Source of the DNA: Lyophyllum atratum
Taxonomy: Eukaryota > Basidiomycota > Agaricomycetes > Agaricales > Lyophyllaceae
Assembly (NCBI GenBank): GCA_014905825.1
Contig: JACGCN010000005.1
Location: 434,001-498,000, forward strand
Length of the DNA stretch: 64,000 nucleotides
Direction: 5' to 3'
The stretch's first letter is position 1; each line of letters begins with the position of its first letter. Below the pieces are notes generated by a model, which had not been told where the DNA came from, did not search any database, and saw only the letters and a program-made list of their open reading frames with translations. This document shows positions 12,464-23,590 of the stretch, piece after piece. The position numbers and the translations under genes are program-made.

Positions 12464-13106
12464 AATTAAGAATACACGTGAGAGGCGTTCGTGCAGCGAA
12501 CAGAACGGTGGGACAGGGGTCACAGGCAGCGTGGAGCACTGAGGACGCAGATGGCATAAGAAACAGAAGGAAAAACTCCGGAGAAATGTCTGGTGAGAGT
12601 GATTCAACGCTTGAGGGTTGTCACGAGAGCATGATGGACTTCTTTTTTGAAATTTACGGTCCGGGTAAAGCTGGGAAAAGGCCAAATTTTACGGAGCGAA
12701 TGGATCTACAGAGGGTTAATTATAAAGTTAGGAAAGCAGCCGACATTGAATCCTGGAGCAGGTACTTCAACGGAGATCTATGGCTCAAGCCCAAGTCGAT
12801 GACTCCATGGACGCCAAAAAGAAATTGCGACTGCCTCTGCCGTTTTGTTCCTCGGCCCGGCCACGCGTGTATACTCACAGTTTGGTACGCCTCAAACATA
12901 GACATGGACGGACGAAAAGTGTTTCGACATTGACAAATGACAGCACTAATGGCAGTACAAATGAAAGTATAGGTCCTCAGCTACACTCCTGATTGACGAA
13001 CATTCCTCCGCATGGTGTCCTTCTCCACGATGAATCCTCCTCATCAATAATCCTTTCGGTAGGTTAGACATGGGACAATCTGACGACATAAATACTCACT
13101 TGTACC
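12464..13106. other. Intergenic, no gene seen
   Basis: Open frames here on both strands lack recognisable motifs. It contains the upstream region of the carboxylesterase and the 3' side of the small secreted-protein gene. Confidence 0.4.
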
Positions 13107-13325
13107 CTAAACAACTGATCTTGCCATACGGAAATCTCTCGGGTGAGCCCGCCGGTTGACGACTTTGGGTGCGGCTGCCGCAGGGATGTCACGGACGTAT
13201 TTCCCGCCTCCATAGTAGCGGGTCTCCAATCCTAGGTCGACGTTCGCGCGGGGAACGACTGCAGCACCGGTAAACGCGGCGGCAACGAGAACGACGACGG
13301 TAGTAGCGGTGAATGTGAAACGCAT
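13107..13325 (-). CDS. Small secreted protein, 72 residues
   Basis: Single open frame on the minus strand. MRFTFTATTVVVLVAAAFTGAA is a textbook signal peptide. The short mature part contains ANVDLGLETRYYGGGKYV, a proline/alanine stretch, and NRRAHPRDFRM with a dibasic RR that could be a Kex2-type cleavage site; it has no cysteines and no CaaX end, so a basidiomycete pheromone precursor is unlikely. The C-terminus ends RSVV; since a GT follows close by, a further exon is possible. The gene is isolated, with about 650 bases on the 5' side of the next gene. Function unknown; expression would be needed to confirm that it is a gene. Confidence 0.5.
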   Translation of the reverse strand: MRFTFTATTVVVLVAAAFTGAAVVPRANVDLGLETRYYGGGKYVRDIPAAAAPKVVNRRAHPRDFRMARSVV

Positions 13326-14071
13326 ATTGATGATGTAGTGGGTTGAGGTTTAAACGGATATCAAATCTTCACCTGGAAGATAGAATGTGGAGGTTGTAGG
13401 GAGGGCGGGAGACACACAAGACCGAGCTTGTGAGGTGAGTGAGGGGGTGAAGGCTAGCTTAGCGGGCGAAAACGCGAGAGAGTCCTTTTTATCATATCTT
13501 TCTTTGCCGAGATGATGGTGATGTGATGGTCTCCAAACGAGTTTTAGATATAAAATCAGGGATGATCACCGAATCCTCCACCAGCCTACCCTTGATGGCG
13601 ACGAGTCTGGTTGTGCGGTGAACAGGTAAAACGGGCAGAAAGCGCAAAACCGTACAGACAAATTGAATCCCTAGGTGGCTGAAGAAATAAGTGGAGAACA
13701 GTTGCTCTGCTACCGCTGATGGTCAAGGTGACCGGTTAAGACGGCGATGACCTTAAAAGGGTCACTATTTGGCAATAGCTTGGAATAGTAACATATGTGC
13801 CTTTTCATGGGCTGGCGAATTTCAGCACGAGGAGAGCCCTTGCACGGACGTAGAATAAAATGCGTATCCAGCAGGTGCAATGGGCTAGAATTCTTACTGA
13901 CCCTTGGTGGGGTGAGATACGTTAAATGAATAGGAAATGTTCATGAAGCTTAGGATCGTCACCGTTTCAATGTGGGAAGCACCGAATCCAAAGGAATCCG
14001 AGCTGAAGCCCTCTGGGATATAATATACATACAGGCTGATCGCACTACGTTGACAGCGAGGGGCCAGTTCG
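13326..14071. other. Upstream region of the small secreted-protein gene
   Basis: Gene-free on inspection. It carries an A/T-rich stretch (TATAAAATC around 13550) and the 3' flank of NAS6. Confidence 0.4.
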
Positions 14072-15321
14072 TCATGGTTTACCGCATGAATCAATCACAT
14101 GCTGCTTTGCTTGCTTCTGTTCTGAGCCACCGACGCCTGGGACATCCTCCGGCGCTTCCCCTTCCTGGTTAAGCTTAAGTGAAGGGTGTCAATGGCACAG
14201 CAGTTTAGACTCGGTTGAAGAAACCCACCCGGCCACGGTCAGCGCCTGCATTGATGAGAAGTACGGCTGCTTCGGCGTGCGCCGAGTCCATCGCGAGATG
14301 CAGGGGAGTATTTCCTGATGAGATGGTAAGGTGTATGAGGAGCAGAGATAGGAGAGGCATTCACCGATACGATCTGCCGTGTTTAGGCGAGTTTTGGGCG
14401 CTCCAGGAGCTGCAGATTCTAGCAAAAGCCGAATGAAGCCAACTGAACCGGTGGTCGCCGCTCGATGGCTTAAATTGCTAGGTGTCAGGAGTAGGTAGAA
14501 GCAAAGAGAAGTTGCGCGCGTACAGAGGCACTTGGCTGGCCTTGTCTTTCGCATTGATCTATGAGAAAGAATAAGAACTCCTCGGTCGTAAGCTCGCGTC
14601 TACGAGACGTACGTCTGCGCCCCTCGAAATTAGGAGCCTGCCAATCTGAAGTATAACAGTCAGCATGAGTTGCGGTCCTGGAGTCTGATGGCATACATCT
14701 ATACGAGATTTGGACGCAGCATAATGCCTTAAGGCCCAGAGAAGCCTGGTGTTCGAGATGGGCCGTCGGTGGAAGGAGATATCTAAGCTTACAGTGGAGT
14801 GATGCCCTTGTCATTCTTCCTGTTGTCTTACGGTCAGAGTATAATTGCCTTTGGGGGTGATGTGACACACCTATTTACGTCGGCACCAGCACCTACGAGT
14901 TCTTGTACGACTTGGTCGTGGCCTGCACTTACTAATTCATACAGGATTTCAGTCTTCACACCCTAGGAATAGGGGATGTAAAATACCAGCAATATGGAGG
15001 GGAGTCCAACCGCTATTATCGGGCTTGTCTACTTCAGCTTTCTGATCGATGAGCAACCTGACAATGTCGATAGCCCCGGAAGACGCGGCCCAGTGCAAGG
15101 GTGTCCTTTCATCCTACTCGTACAGGTAAGGAAGATTCTGTTTCTCCTTGAAGAACAGCGGGAAATACCACGTCAAGAGAGTTCACCACCTTTGGGTCTT
15201 CCGCCAAGAGAGCCCGGAGCAACGAGAATTGTCCTATCAGAATGAAAATCAGTGTAGTCGACGAAGAGCTTTATGCATACAAACTATTCTGAGCGGCCGC
15301 ATGTGCTGATAAGTTCGACAT
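14072..15321 (-). CDS. NAS6: Ankyrin-repeat 26S proteasome assembly chaperone (gankyrin / Nas6)
   Basis: Assembly chaperone that binds the Rpt3 ATPase during building of the 19S regulatory particle; human PSMD10. From ATG 15321-15319 the exons join as MSNLSAHAAAQ, LLRALLAEDPKVVNSLDV, DERTPLHWAASSGAIDIVRL, SGWTPLHIA, SAGHDQVVQELVGAGADVN, NDKGITPL-HYAASKSRI, IGRLLISRGADV, INAKDKASQVPL-HRAATTGSVGFIRLLL, GNTPLHLAMDSAHAEAAVLL and finally EGEAPEDVPGVGG and VIDSCGKP, TGA at 14072-14074. This is a run of about six ankyrin repeats, the usual length of the family, with introns falling inside the repeats. A stop would occur at RVGFFNRV if the last GT...AG intron (about 14160-14210) were not removed; removing it restores the conserved C-terminus. 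Confidence 0.88.
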
Positions 15322-17681
15322 CTGGAATGCAGTTGGATGTTCTGTGCAATGTTCACCTTCAAGTTTGAGACGCCTCAGACACGCGTCCTTCGTCGCGTGA
15401 TGAGTCACCTGACCTTGACGCGATTTTTTGTTTCTAACCTCTTGCCCCAACCTTGCCCTGCAGTGGTTCTGAAAAACAATCGTGTAACATCCTGTTATCT
15501 TCCACCATGGCTGCGGCTGCAGGAACAACTGCGTCCTCATCCATTTCCCTCGAGACTTTCGACGTTCCAAGACAGACGTCTCTAGTGCCTTGCGACCTCC
15601 GCTTTTGCCGAGTCCATCCAGCTGCGCTCTAGTTCAGCTTTGCAAGCTGGTCTTATCAGGCAGGAAGAACAGTAGGCGCTATCCCGAAGATTTCTTTCAG
15701 CATAAATCAACCAAGGCTTTGAAACTTTCTGATCGTTCGACCTTTCTGGATATGCTGGGTCCGATACTCGAGCGCTCGACTTCCGAGGTTGTCTAGGGCC
15801 CAAACTAGCATCACCGACTCATTGACATACTTACATCTCCAATCCATTTTTATCATCATATACCTTTTGCTCGCAACGAGGTGCAAAGGGATGAAATAAC
15901 GTTTGCTAGCCGAAAGCGATACATGCTCTGCGGTCCTGGCTGTGGCCCACTGATCTGGAGGTGAGTATCTGCAAAAAATGGAGGCCTGAATCCGCTCAGC
16001 CGGTTGTCTCACTTATTCCTGTGACTTATTTGGGAACGGCGGTCAGTTTCTGGTGAGCATTACTGTATGTACCATGTCTAACACCCATAGTAGCGTCTGA
16101 TACAGTGCCTTCACAGCGACTGCTCACACTCAACAACATGACAAGCTCTGGCTCTGTTCCGGTGTTTTTTTTCGCAGCTCTGGCGATCTCTTAACCAGAG
16201 TCTCCATCGAGGTAGGACCTTCCTTACATTTTGAAGCCATGCTACACGCTTACGACTGGAGATAGATAGCTTGGAGCTCTAATCCTTTTTAACCCGTGAC
16301 TACGCTTGAATGTGACGAACCATCCCCACTCGCGCCGTGCTCGCGATAGGCCTTGAAGTCTTTAAAATGCATGGACAATATTGAAGGTGTGACATAGACG
16401 TGGTTTCCCGCAAGTGAGGTACCCCGATGTAAGTTGTGGAATGATATGATGCAGTCCTCTAAACCCGCCTTCCCATTCATGTCCCTCTATGTTGACCAAT
16501 TCTGCCACCCTCTTCTCACACCCACTGAAGTCCCGCATCACAACAGGTTCCAGTCTACAACTCAGCGTGAGGCTGGTCATTTATGTAACTGACCATCTGC
16601 AAGAATCGTCGCTCAATATCGAGCTTGCAGCGGACAAGCCCTGCTGATGTTCAAATATCCTCTTCGACAGGTAATGGAACCGCTATGGATCCACCAGTAA
16701 GTATCGGTACATCAAGCAGGCGAACACTTGAAGCATGGCCTTCAATCAATACCTTGAACGTTGCTTGAAGCTGAATAGAACCACCAGTTCTACGTCACAG
16801 TCTGGGATCAATTCGGGAACTCGCAAGTAACCCACCTGGATGTCAAGAAGGTCTGCAGCTTTGTAATTTTTGCGGCAACGACTGTCGATGACACACTTGA
16901 TAGGGCATCCCTTCGCCTCATTCGCGCCTTAGACGGGCTACGAGTTCTCATTAATTTACTGAAGAACATTTAGCCTTCGAGAACCATAGTATATGAAGTC
17001 TCTTTTGCAGCCAGGCCGGTCACGCGAAGTTGGCATATATCGAGACAAGGACATCCACTATCTATGCATGGCTGTTGAATCCATTCGTGCAGCTTGCGAT
17101 CTTGAGTTCTGCTTTTGCTCTATGTTACCTTGTGGCCGTGCATGCTAAACGTCAGGCCTCCCTGCCAAAATGTGGCCCTCAGCAACGACATCATCTAATA
17201 AGAGTGAATTTGCAAAACCTTGGCTTGGCCGCCTGTCTTCTGTCCGAAAATGAATATAAAGGCTTCCATTCTCACCGGGAAGCTCTACGGAAGCCAGGTG
17301 CGATCCAGTAGGATCACTAGCATGTCTAGGGTTATCCTCGGTGACCGAAATCGTAGATGCTGCAACGCGAGCCTACCAACCGGTGGAAGTGCTCACGATT
17401 CAATTCCGCGATGGACGGACGGAATGTGCGCTCTCTTCATCGCTTACTACGTAACAAGGAACTTACTGTTATCTTCGATGGTCGGGCGTGTTTCCAGATT
17501 TCCGCTCGCTCAGCAGACGGGTATATGTTGTGCTAATACATAGTCGTTCACATGTCGCTCGAGTCCTACGCTGCCTCTGCAGCCAGTGATACCAAGATTA
17601 ATGATCGTACAGAGATATGAAGATTCGGAATCGTTGCTCAAGCTCGGTCGTGTCATAATGGGAACATCCACCACCGAAAAA
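15322..17681. other. Gene-poor stretch, no confident gene
   Basis: Several open frames were examined. On the minus strand 15707-16012 reads ARTAEHVSLSASKRYF, and 16362-16580 reads CEKRVAELVNIEGHEWEGG; on the plus strand 17030-17311 contains one hydrophobic segment (LAILSSAFALCYLVAVHA). None joins to a convincing multi-exon protein and I do not recognise a family. It may contain an unrecognised or decayed gene. Confidence 0.35.
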
Positions 17682-19453
17682 TCAAGGATCTCCGTCACGG
17701 TATTCGTCAATGACCGAAAATCCTTCTGGGCTGGAAGCCAAGTACGGAGCCTCGTACGTTGGGAGCGACTGGATTGCGTGGAGTGTGTTCTGGACTGGAC
17801 TATCGTGACCACTTGGAGGCCAGCTGGTTCCGAATGAATGCGCCATCCGATGATATCCGTGGTGCTGCGAAAACGGTGGAGAGGAGACTGCGTTTGTGAA
17901 CGAGGTCTGGGGGCGTGGATACTTGTCGCCGTAAGTAGCTTCTCGTGAAGTCCACGACGTCCGCTGGGGTACACCGTCCCTAGAGAATTGTACACCTGGC
18001 TCGCTATCCCGACGATGAGGCGCAGTGGTCGGATTTTCGAAGACGGTGTTCGATCGAACACGCGTACGGTCCAGCTGCTGCATACCGTTACCGCTGGCAG
18101 AATTGTAGCTATCCGATCGCCAACGTGTAGGCTGTGAGTGCCCTGCAGACCAAGAACTGGAATTATTCTGTGGGACCTGGGCGATATCTTTACGGCGCGA
18201 TATGGCGTTGTGCGAATGTGTCGGTGAAGGAGAGGAAGACCACGAGTCCGCGAAGTCCTGCCGATCGACTGGTATGATCCGGAGATTCTCGAGTGCTGAG
18301 GGCCACCTATCGACAGTGCCTTCGCGAGAGTAGATCGTAGGGGATGGGGTGCTGTGGTGGGGATATAAAGGACTTCCTGCTCCAAAAGAGCCGTCAATAC
18401 TACGTGGAGAATGCGCGTCCTCTGAATCGGAAGTCCAATGAGAGGACTCCGAGACTCGGTACGCCGGCTCTTCGACCTTACATTCTAAAGTTGTTGACTC
18501 GAGGTCTTCGCCTTCACATCTATAGTACCGCACATGGTCAGTTATCAGCATACCATCCTGCGCGAGGGCTATAGGGAACGTACACAAGTCTTGGTTTCCC
18601 GTCTGGCCCGATCTCCACCTTGGGTGGAACACGAAAATTTGTGAGGCGGAATATATGCGGTGGCATTGTCAGCGCCATGATGTCGGGACGACTTGTTGGC
18701 CGCTGTGAAGAAAGGCCATCAACACTGATAATAAGTACTGCTATCGGACCGCATCTTACCTTTAGCCTCCCAGAGCGAATGTCGTCCGACGTGTAGTATG
18801 AAATCAAATGAAGGTCAGAGCCCTCTATCGTGACGGTTATAGTCTAACCATGTATGATGAGCAGGAGCATGATTGGTATAAAGGCAGGGGATATTACCTT
18901 CTTTATTAGCCCGTTCGTCTTGAAGGCTCCGGGATCGCTGGACGCACTATGGCTTTGTGAAAGATGACCTGGTCCTCTGAATGCTACGAGGCTATGGTCT
19001 GGCGAGTTTCTACGTCCGGGCATTCCACGGGATGGCGAGTCCATGGGGTAGGGTTTCCTATGAGCTCCACGACTGCTCGTCCGCTCGTTGATCTCGCGGT
19101 ATACCTGCAGTACGGTTGTTCATTTCTTGGAATAATGACAAAACAACTTTACTCACGAGAAAGTTTCCTACAATTCGAGATGGCGACCATAGCAGCCCAT
19201 CTGATTGCCCCGTGTAAGTCGGCCGTTGGAAATCATGCAAAATAAACTCACCTGTCCAACGTTTAATCCCGCTCTCCTCGACGCTGAAGACGAACACGGC
19301 TCCCGTTTTAATCATCGACCTGCGCTCCGAGTCGTTCAAGCGACGGGTGATGCGTGGAATGACACCTTGGCGAGCGGCATGTATGAGACGGAGTGCATGG
19401 AGAGTTGTCTCCACATAGCCAGTGAATGGAGGTACGTCCGGGTTGCTCGACAT
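17682..19453 (-). CDS. WOPR (Gti1/Pac2) family transcription regulator
   Basis: Nuclear DNA-binding regulator of the WOPR family (Wor1, Ryp1, Gti1, Pac2), which controls morphology or development in fungi. ATG 19453-19451 opens with PPFTGYVETTLHALRLIHAA, RQGVIPRITRRLNDSERR and VFVFSVEESGIKRWT, the WOPRa box. Short introns then join DGLLWSPSRIVGNFL, VYREINERTSSRG and, after a linker, GAFKTNGLIKKTITVTIEG, ISYYTSDDIRSGRLKRPTSR and PPHIFRLTNFRVPPKVEIG (WOPRb). The last large exon (17682-18576) is a low-complexity Ser/Pro/Thr/His-rich tail, as usual for activation regions in this family, ending EYRDGDP. The frame is continuous through all joins. A long gene-poor region lies upstream. A second frame open over 17510-18397 is a shadow. 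Confidence 0.93.
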
Positions 19454-21276
19454 TATGCTGTGGCTAACTTTGAGGCTGTTGGGCAGGAGCCGGGAGGTTA
19501 TGGGTGAGTCTAAGAACAATCTTCCTTTATGATTGGCCACCATGCTCACCTTGCATAATCAGATTCATCTGGCTCCGAATCGATTGCACGCGACTGGAAC
19601 CAGGCATCCCGTTTAGCGTCTGCCGGCGTTCACGTCTCCTTTACGAGGATGCACGTTTTTTCAGTGGGGTAACGTCACCCGAAGTCCGTTTGTTGACATG
19701 GTCCTTACGCCACTTGTCAGCTGCCTTCTCCCCTGACCTCCGGTGCGAATGCTCCTTCTGGGATATCAGATTGTTTATTTCAGTTGTGTCTTGTATTTTT
19801 GTTTCTACATACCTCATCGACTGTTTAGGAACTCTAGGTACCTCGAAGATCCGGGCCTGAACACATCCCCTTTGGTTACATAGGGAATCCACAACGTCAA
19901 TTCGTTAAACACTCACAAATTCACCGAAATCTCTTACTTTTCAGATTCCAGCTTCTTGGGTCAGAAATGACTATCATTCCATGTCAGAGGCCTTCTAGTA
20001 AGGATTTACATGCTCCTGGGAACAGCCAGCCACGAATCTCTACGATTGAAGCCCTTAGCTTCCCGCATCCATCGCCCTACAATCATGAATGCAACTCCCA
20101 ATGAGTACGATCTGCTCCCTGGGCGCAGCGTCGGGCCGTTTAGTATTCTTCTGGAAGACGGCATGTAGCGGCGGGGTGAGGTGCCTTTCGGCATCAGGGT
20201 GGTGGTTGTGATCAAATTCGGACGGCCCGCACTTGGTTTTCTGAGCAGCTAGTTCCCTGCCTGGACGTTTCTGAGAGGTATATTCTGTGACAACCACTAG
20301 TGTTGCTTTACCGCGAGACAAGTAAATTTTAAACTCAGCGGTTCTTCAGCGAACATGAAGGGGGAAATAGTTGAAACCTCAAGTAGCTGGTACGTCCCAG
20401 AATTTTTAGGGGTCTCGAAAGGGGATTCAGGCGCGTCAACAGCTTGAGCAATCCGGTCCCCGACTTATGATTGGCTTCAGCGTCGGTTTCATTACGCTAA
20501 AGAGGTGAGGGGGTTTCTAGGTGGACGGGCTACCTGTACCACTCTGTTGGTTGAATTACAGGATCGACGGCGCAGGGCTATCGGTATGTAATTGGGCAGT
20601 GGGCACGTTTCAAACATAGACGCCATGTTCCTGGGAAGAATATCCCAATTTGAATAGTATGGCCATCACCTTATCAGGATGATCAAAGATCCTATAGAGA
20701 GCTTCGATTAGGGGACCACATTCCTGGGAATCGACGTGCGCACCTCGAGGACAAAGATTTGGTGTGGGAGATAGTTTCCATGGAGTAGGCTAGGATTGTA
20801 CCGTATCGCTAATCGAAGCAGAGCAGCAAGGAGGAACAAAAACCAAAAGTGATGTTAGCGGCTGAGTGGAGAAAACCGGAGTAACAAATTACGTCTTAAC
20901 ATCTGCCGCTTGCAATGTGCTCAAGGGCACGCAACTAATTTGTGAACTTAATTGGATGGCGAATATGTGCATGCAATGTTCTCATCGATAATCGTTATCC
21001 AGAATCAACTGAGCGTGGTCTTCAGAAGCTTTCCATCTCCTACTTCTTTAGTTAGACCTTAAGGATGGCCTAGAATGTGATCAAAGAGCAGTTAATACGA
21101 GGGAAGGTATCTCGGATTCGCTTGGGTAATTGGGAGAATTACATACCGTAAGACTGCAAGCGTCAACTTCTTCAGGATTCCGTGGACTTAGAATCTCTAC
21201 AAGTTTGAAGCAGTATCTAAAGTTGATGGCATTCGGCAGCTGTTGAAATACAAGACCATGACGAGCCGTATCGTGG
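19454..21276. other. Long upstream region of the WOPR gene; ankyrin-like remnant inside
   Basis: About 1.8 kb without a confident gene. On the minus strand, roughly 20620-20760 reads GAHVDSQECGPLIEALYRIF followed by DHPDKVMAILFKLG, which resembles one ankyrin repeat, but flanking frames are broken. The rest shows nothing clear. Large promoters are common for morphological master regulators, so part of it may be regulatory. Confidence 0.35.
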
Positions 21277-23590
21277 TCATACAGAATCCGATTCCGTCTT
21301 ACGCAGAACAAAGGCCCCCTCAAAACCTACCATGTCTACTGGAGTGAACCTTTCTCGCCAACGACCCACGAGATTCTGGTCGTGTAGGTAACCCTTGAAG
21401 ACCCATTCTCCGAGATTAGTTTGCTCTGGATCGCGCTGAACCAGAAGGGGGTCAGAGATGCACGGTGCTAACATCCGTATAACATACCGGAGACCGTAAC
21501 AAGACAATTAACCCATCCCAGGGCCGAGCCCTACCGATGAGCTTAAAATGTCCCCATGCGTCTCCGTGCCGGAGGTCGGTCTTCGATAATATCAGCGCAG
21601 ACAATATATGAACAATAAAACACAGCGTACTTCGCCGGTGAACAGAATGTCGCAAACCCCACTAGACTTCTGGCTGCGAGCGAATGAGGTTAGAGGCATC
21701 GGCACGTGGCAGGCAAGCTTACGAGAGAATGTCCTCATATTCATCCTCGTTGTCGATATAGGACGTGCTTGAGGCTCCAGAAATGAATGCTGGGTGCCCC
21801 TCTTGAGGGGCAGCCTCATCCGTAACGTCCATGTGGCCTGAAACCCAAGGTCTGTGCAATCTTGCACATGCTGAATTCGAATATGGCGCTTCCCTCTTGG
21901 GAGTGAATGTTTCGTAACGTGTATTTAGTCCAGTATCAGGGTCGAATACTTCAATTGCATCCTGGCGGGATAGATAATGTGTATCGGAGGCTATCGAGTA
22001 GTCCATATCATTTACATACCTCTAGGGCTGTGACAGAGATCCTTGGTGGCAGCCAGGCGTTGAGAAAATCCTCATCACCTAGATCCCCCATAGCAGTAGC
22101 TAAAGGTATATCCGGCTGAAGGCAGTGGTGCTCTCTCAGGGTCCAATATAATGGTTTGTGTTGGACGGGAACTGAGGAGGAGCGACGGGGATCCAAGAGA
22201 GCGCTGATATGGGCCTCCCAGTCCGGTAACTAGGAATTTCCGTTCGTGAAGCTCTAAACGCGCGGTAGTTATTATAATTTGACACGCACCATCAAACGAC
22301 CCTCCCAAGAGCCGACGAGAGATCCGAGAGTGTATACTTTCCCTCTTAATGGTGAGGGTACTGCCCAGGGATCGTAGCAATTCACAAGACGACTCCAGTC
22401 TTCTTCGTATCGCCAGCTGCCATCTGCAGGAGATAGCAATTCTTCAACTTCATCTTTCTGATATTCTTCGTCAAATATACCGTCGATGACCGGATTACAT
22501 CTGGAGGGGGAGTGGATACGTTCTTCGAAATGGAAGTGGGAAACATCCTCCAAGGTCGGGCCGGCCACATTCATGGCATTCGCCATAGCTCTATCCGCGG
22601 GTAGGGCATGCGCACTAAGTGGAAACGTCTGGGAAGTCTGTAGTTCTTCCGTTCGCAGCGCGGTCAGGAGTGCAGCAGCGGAAGTTATGATAGGTACCCC
22701 AAGGATGAGTTTATGCGAGAAATGAATGATCTCAGCGCAGGGAGGTGACGGCCCAGAAGAATGAGAAGGGGTGCTCGTCACCTCTTCGCAAAGTGGTATA
22801 TTGAAAAACGAATCGGGTCCGTAAACTGTAGGAACCTTGGTCTACCGTCAATCTAGGAACCACATCCAAAATGATCTCCATCTCACCCGATACCCAGCCG
22901 TCACAAACGGGCGAAGAAATCCCAGCATCATTTGTTTGATTTCTGCCCGCTCCTGCGGTATGGTGCCTAAACGAATGTTTCTTGTGAGCCCCAAACATTG
23001 CAGATTCCGAGCTTCCTCACTCCGACTGATCGTCATCCAAAGAAGCCAAACAAGCAGAGAGTTGCTCGTCAGGTCGGAATCCCATGCTACACGGAGATGC
23101 AGTCTAGCCATTACCAGGATGTCTAGATATGACTTTAGGCCAGCCCAATCTAGAAGCTGGCTCTCGTTCTTCCCGTCGCTTTCAGACATCCTTCAAGGAA
23201 AATCTTAGATGTCTAATACGGTCTTTTAAAGATTACATACATTAAATAAGCCGTCCACAAGTCTTCCGGCCGAAATTCGCGCCTTCCTCGCATTCGTCTC
23301 AAAGCAGCGAACCTGGAGATCAGTTCCTTTGCGAGACACCGACTTGTCAACCAGCGCGCTGTAAGGCGTCGCGCAGGCGCGGCATAATCGAACTTGAAAC
23401 GGAATATCCTCGCGTATAGACGAGAGTTGTTTTGAACTGAGATTGCGTTATATACATGACGAGAGACAAGTGATAGCGCATGTAATGCCGAAGGCGGCCC
23501 TAGGAATGTCGTTTCAGACGCGACAGCATAAAACGCAATCCGCTCCCAGTCGTTCAAGGAGAGTGCGTATAAGGGTGATGGAGTAGCCAT
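21277..23590 (-). CDS. F-box-type protein of a basidiomycete family
   Basis: ATG 23590 opens an exon (to about 23213) with LYALSLNDWERIAFYAV, PSALHALSLVSRHVYNAIS and NNSRLYARIFRFKFDY, which fits the F-box fold (conserved L-P/W start, LxxVxxxVYN middle). The following exons contain LLVWLLWMTISRSEEARN, MMLGFLRPFVTAGYR, a hydrophobic segment, EDWSRLVNCYDPWAVPS, RGKVYTLGSLVGSWEGRLM, WLPPRISVTALE, DILFTGE, GHFKLIGR and a last exon with GEWVFKGYLHDQNLVGRWR, ending TESDSV (TGA at 21277-21279). These C-terminal blocks recur in basidiomycete F-box proteins, where they may bind a substrate of an SCF ubiquitin ligase. The exact intron borders in the middle (22050-22330) are uncertain. Confidence 0.75.

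Noticed and set aside
12430..12933. 167-residue plus-strand frame
   Set aside because: No conserved motif, and it overlaps the promoter of the carboxylesterase on the other strand.
17510..18397. 295-residue minus-strand open frame
   Set aside because: It is another frame of the Ser/Pro-rich exon of the WOPR gene; the alternative frame joins in phase to the WOPR domain.
19504..19860. 118-residue plus-strand frame with hydrophobic end
   Set aside because: Overlaps the upstream region of the WOPR gene, shows no family resemblance and no splice partners.
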